In this document: piece by piece, positions 62,811-64,000 of the stretch
How positions within the stretch are numbered: the stretch's first letter is position 1
How the letters are laid out: every line of letters begins with the position of its first letter
Assembly (NCBI GenBank): GCA_013398015.1
Contig: VZRR01004515.1
Span: 349,590-413,589 of the forward strand
Source: Oreocharis arfaki
Lineage: Eukaryota; Chordata; Aves; Passeriformes; Paramythiidae
Length of the DNA stretch: 64,000 nt
Direction of reading: 5' to 3'
The notes under the pieces: model-generated
What the model saw: only the letters and a program-made list of their open reading frames with translations
The model's database searches: none
What the model was told of the DNA's origin: nothing
Made by a program: the position numbers and the translations under genes

Positions 62811-62905
62811 GTGGAAAACGATTAATTTGAAACAAATTAAGCTCGCCAGCCTCTTGTTTGCCAAACAGGCTGTTGGCAATGTGCAAACAGGCTTTCACCC
62901 CGGCG
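62811..62905. promoter_or_regulatory. Candidate conserved enhancer I with NFI-like inverted repeat
   Basis: ACGATTAATTTGAAAC and ACAAATTAAGC are followed by TTGCCAA (62858-62864) and its perfect inverse TTGGCAA (62873-62879), eight bases apart. TTGGCA is the NFI half-site; here the two halves point away from each other, unlike the classic NFI palindrome. GTTTGCCAAACAGG and GTGCAAACAGG also form a near direct repeat. Confidence 0.4.
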
Positions 62906-63155
62906 CCATGCCCCCGCTCCGCTCCCTGCTGCCCTGCTCCAGCCTTGGCCGCACACCCTCCTCCTACTGCCCCTGGCCCGCCGCGCCACCCCCCACCCCC
63001 AACCCTACAATACCGCTTGATTACTATCTCCCCGTTGCCCTTAATGCACGATCCGGGTTTCTCTTCAGCCTCGAAATAAGAAGTGACACATGCACCACTA
63101 AACCAACGTGTGAGGAAAGCCCGCGGTTGAGAGGGGCTATTGACTGGAGCGCTGC
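62906..63155. other. Mixed GC-rich stretch, no gene seen
   Basis: C-rich DNA to about 63005, then CCTTAATGCACGATCC and mixed sequence. No exon or repeat was recognised. Confidence 0.5.
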
Positions 63156-63270
63156 AAAGAGACAAAGCTGGGGGCTAGTGGAATCAGATGCAGCCCTTAA
63201 TTAACACCATCTTAAATAGTCCAACAGGCACTGAAGACAAAGTTGAAGAAAGACTTTAAGGCTGAGTGCC
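63156..63270. promoter_or_regulatory. Candidate conserved element J
   Basis: Contains GCAGCCCTTAATTAACACC, ATCTTAAATAGTCC and AGACAAAGTTG words (TTAATTAA palindrome; ACAAAG SOX/TCF-like), with no low-complexity sequence. Confidence 0.35.
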
Positions 63271-63289
63271 CCTCGACAAGTTCTTTTTT

Positions 63290-63840
63290 TTCCTCGTGTC
63301 ATTCAATATTTAATGCACTGTGCTTGTAATGCTACTACTGGTGCTCCTTTCTCAGCAAGTACATTATTTTTTCACGGTGCCCATGGCCAGGGAAAACCCT
63401 TTAGGCAAAGAAAATCAAAATGTTTGTTGTTTTGGATGACTTATAACTCTTGTTTAACACAAGCACTTTCAAGAAAGTATAACAGGCGCAGCCTCTAAAG
63501 CAAACAACGAAATCCTTGTGACAGAGTCGGACACAAAAAGCACATTGTGTTATGGACTATCCCTTTTCTCTCCTGCTAGATGGGTGCCTGTCTGAGGCTG
63601 AACACCACGATGCCATTTTACTTTTGAACTATTGTTTTTGAGTTATGCCATGTGGTCAAAAGGAGAAGAAGGGAGGTTGTTTCCAAGCTCATAAGACAAA
63701 CGAGTTGCCTTTCATTGAACTACCCCGGAGCTCCTTTAAAACGAGGTTTAAATGTCACCTCCATGTTTTTAATGGACACAGGGCTTCAGGGGCGACCCTT
63801 CAAAGCGCCTTCGTAATAAACGACCCTTATTAAATATGTC
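63290..63840. promoter_or_regulatory. Candidate conserved element cluster K near the right edge
   Basis: The block has even base composition and no repeats, with AATATTTAATGCACTG, CTTGTAATGCTAC, CTATTGTTTTTGAG (SOX-type ATTGTTTTT), GTTTAAATGTCACC and CCTTATTAAATATG. It may be distal enhancers, or the conserved 3' untranslated region of a minus-strand gene (ZIC5 would lie in this orientation). A minus-strand coding exon is not seen. Confidence 0.35.
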
Positions 63841-64000
63841 TCTGCCTGGGAAAATCACTTGGCAGAGGAGAAAAAAGGGGGAGCGGCGGTGGGGGAAGGA
63901 GAGACACGGTGCTGCCGGAGGAGCTCCGCCGCCCCCCTGCTCCTGCCGGGGCCGGGACGGAGCGGAGGACGGTCCTGCTCCGGGTGCCTGCCGCCGGGCG
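63841..64000. promoter_or_regulatory. CpG island F, cut by window edge
   Basis: CpG density rises again (GGGGAGCGGCGGTGGGG, CTCCGCCGCCC) up to the end of the window. Confidence 0.45.

Noticed and set aside
62491..63204. 237-codon open frame on the + strand near the right edge
   Set aside because: It runs through CpG-rich DNA and a TTTC microsatellite, overlaps open frames on the other strand, and has no domain or family resemblance.
1..64000. CRISPR arrays, operons, insertion sequences or phage genes
   Set aside because: None of these is present. Spliced exons of a vertebrate nuclear gene define the window as eukaryotic.

Overview
The window is single-copy vertebrate nuclear DNA, most likely from a bird. 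It has spliced exons with GT/AG boundaries, short introns for this gene compared with mammals, almost no recognisable interspersed repeats, and GC-rich CpG clusters beside AT-rich, homeodomain-site-rich blocks. No bacterial gene, CRISPR array or operon is present. I found one protein-coding gene; apart from one weak antisense reading frame at 29133-29618, described below, the other long open frames look like chance frames or CpG-island frames.

Positions 1-34391 (+ strand) hold the 3' three quarters of CLYBL, a mitochondrial citramalyl-CoA lyase of the CitE/HpcH family. Six coding exons are present: 6447-6635, 10192-10293, 12145-12238, 13608-13775, 18846-18970 and 34296-34391. They join in frame into 257 codons plus a stop, matching about residues 84-340 of the 340-residue human protein. 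The first two coding exons (transit peptide and first strand of the barrel) lie upstream of the window. The five complete introns are about 3.6, 1.9, 1.4, 5.1 and 15.3 kb. A likely polyadenylation signal lies 90 bases past the stop.

Positions 34.5-64 kb contain no gene I can support. In the vertebrate gene order I know (CLYBL, then ZIC5 and ZIC2), this would be the intergenic space leading to ZIC5/ZIC2, and no ZIC zinc-finger coding sequence is visible before the right edge. The space alternates between CpG-rich islands (about 35.74-36.85, 38.43-38.80, 59.04-62.78 and 63.84-64.0 kb) and AT-rich blocks dense in TAAT, ATTA and POU-like sites (for example 36.12-36.35, 37.13-37.26, 60.93-61.15, 62.81-62.90 and 63.16-63.84 kb). 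These blocks look like conserved developmental enhancers. My reading is that CLYBL is a bystander gene beside a ZIC regulatory landscape. This is inference from motif texture and known gene order and needs a cross-species alignment.

Other things of note are an unresolved contig join (a perfect 77-bp duplication around a single N at 11772), several short tandem duplications, a roughly 98-base polypyrimidine tract at 42310-42407, a weak splice donor on the exon ending at 12238, and a low-confidence antisense open frame at 29133-29618 with a faint retroviral-envelope look.
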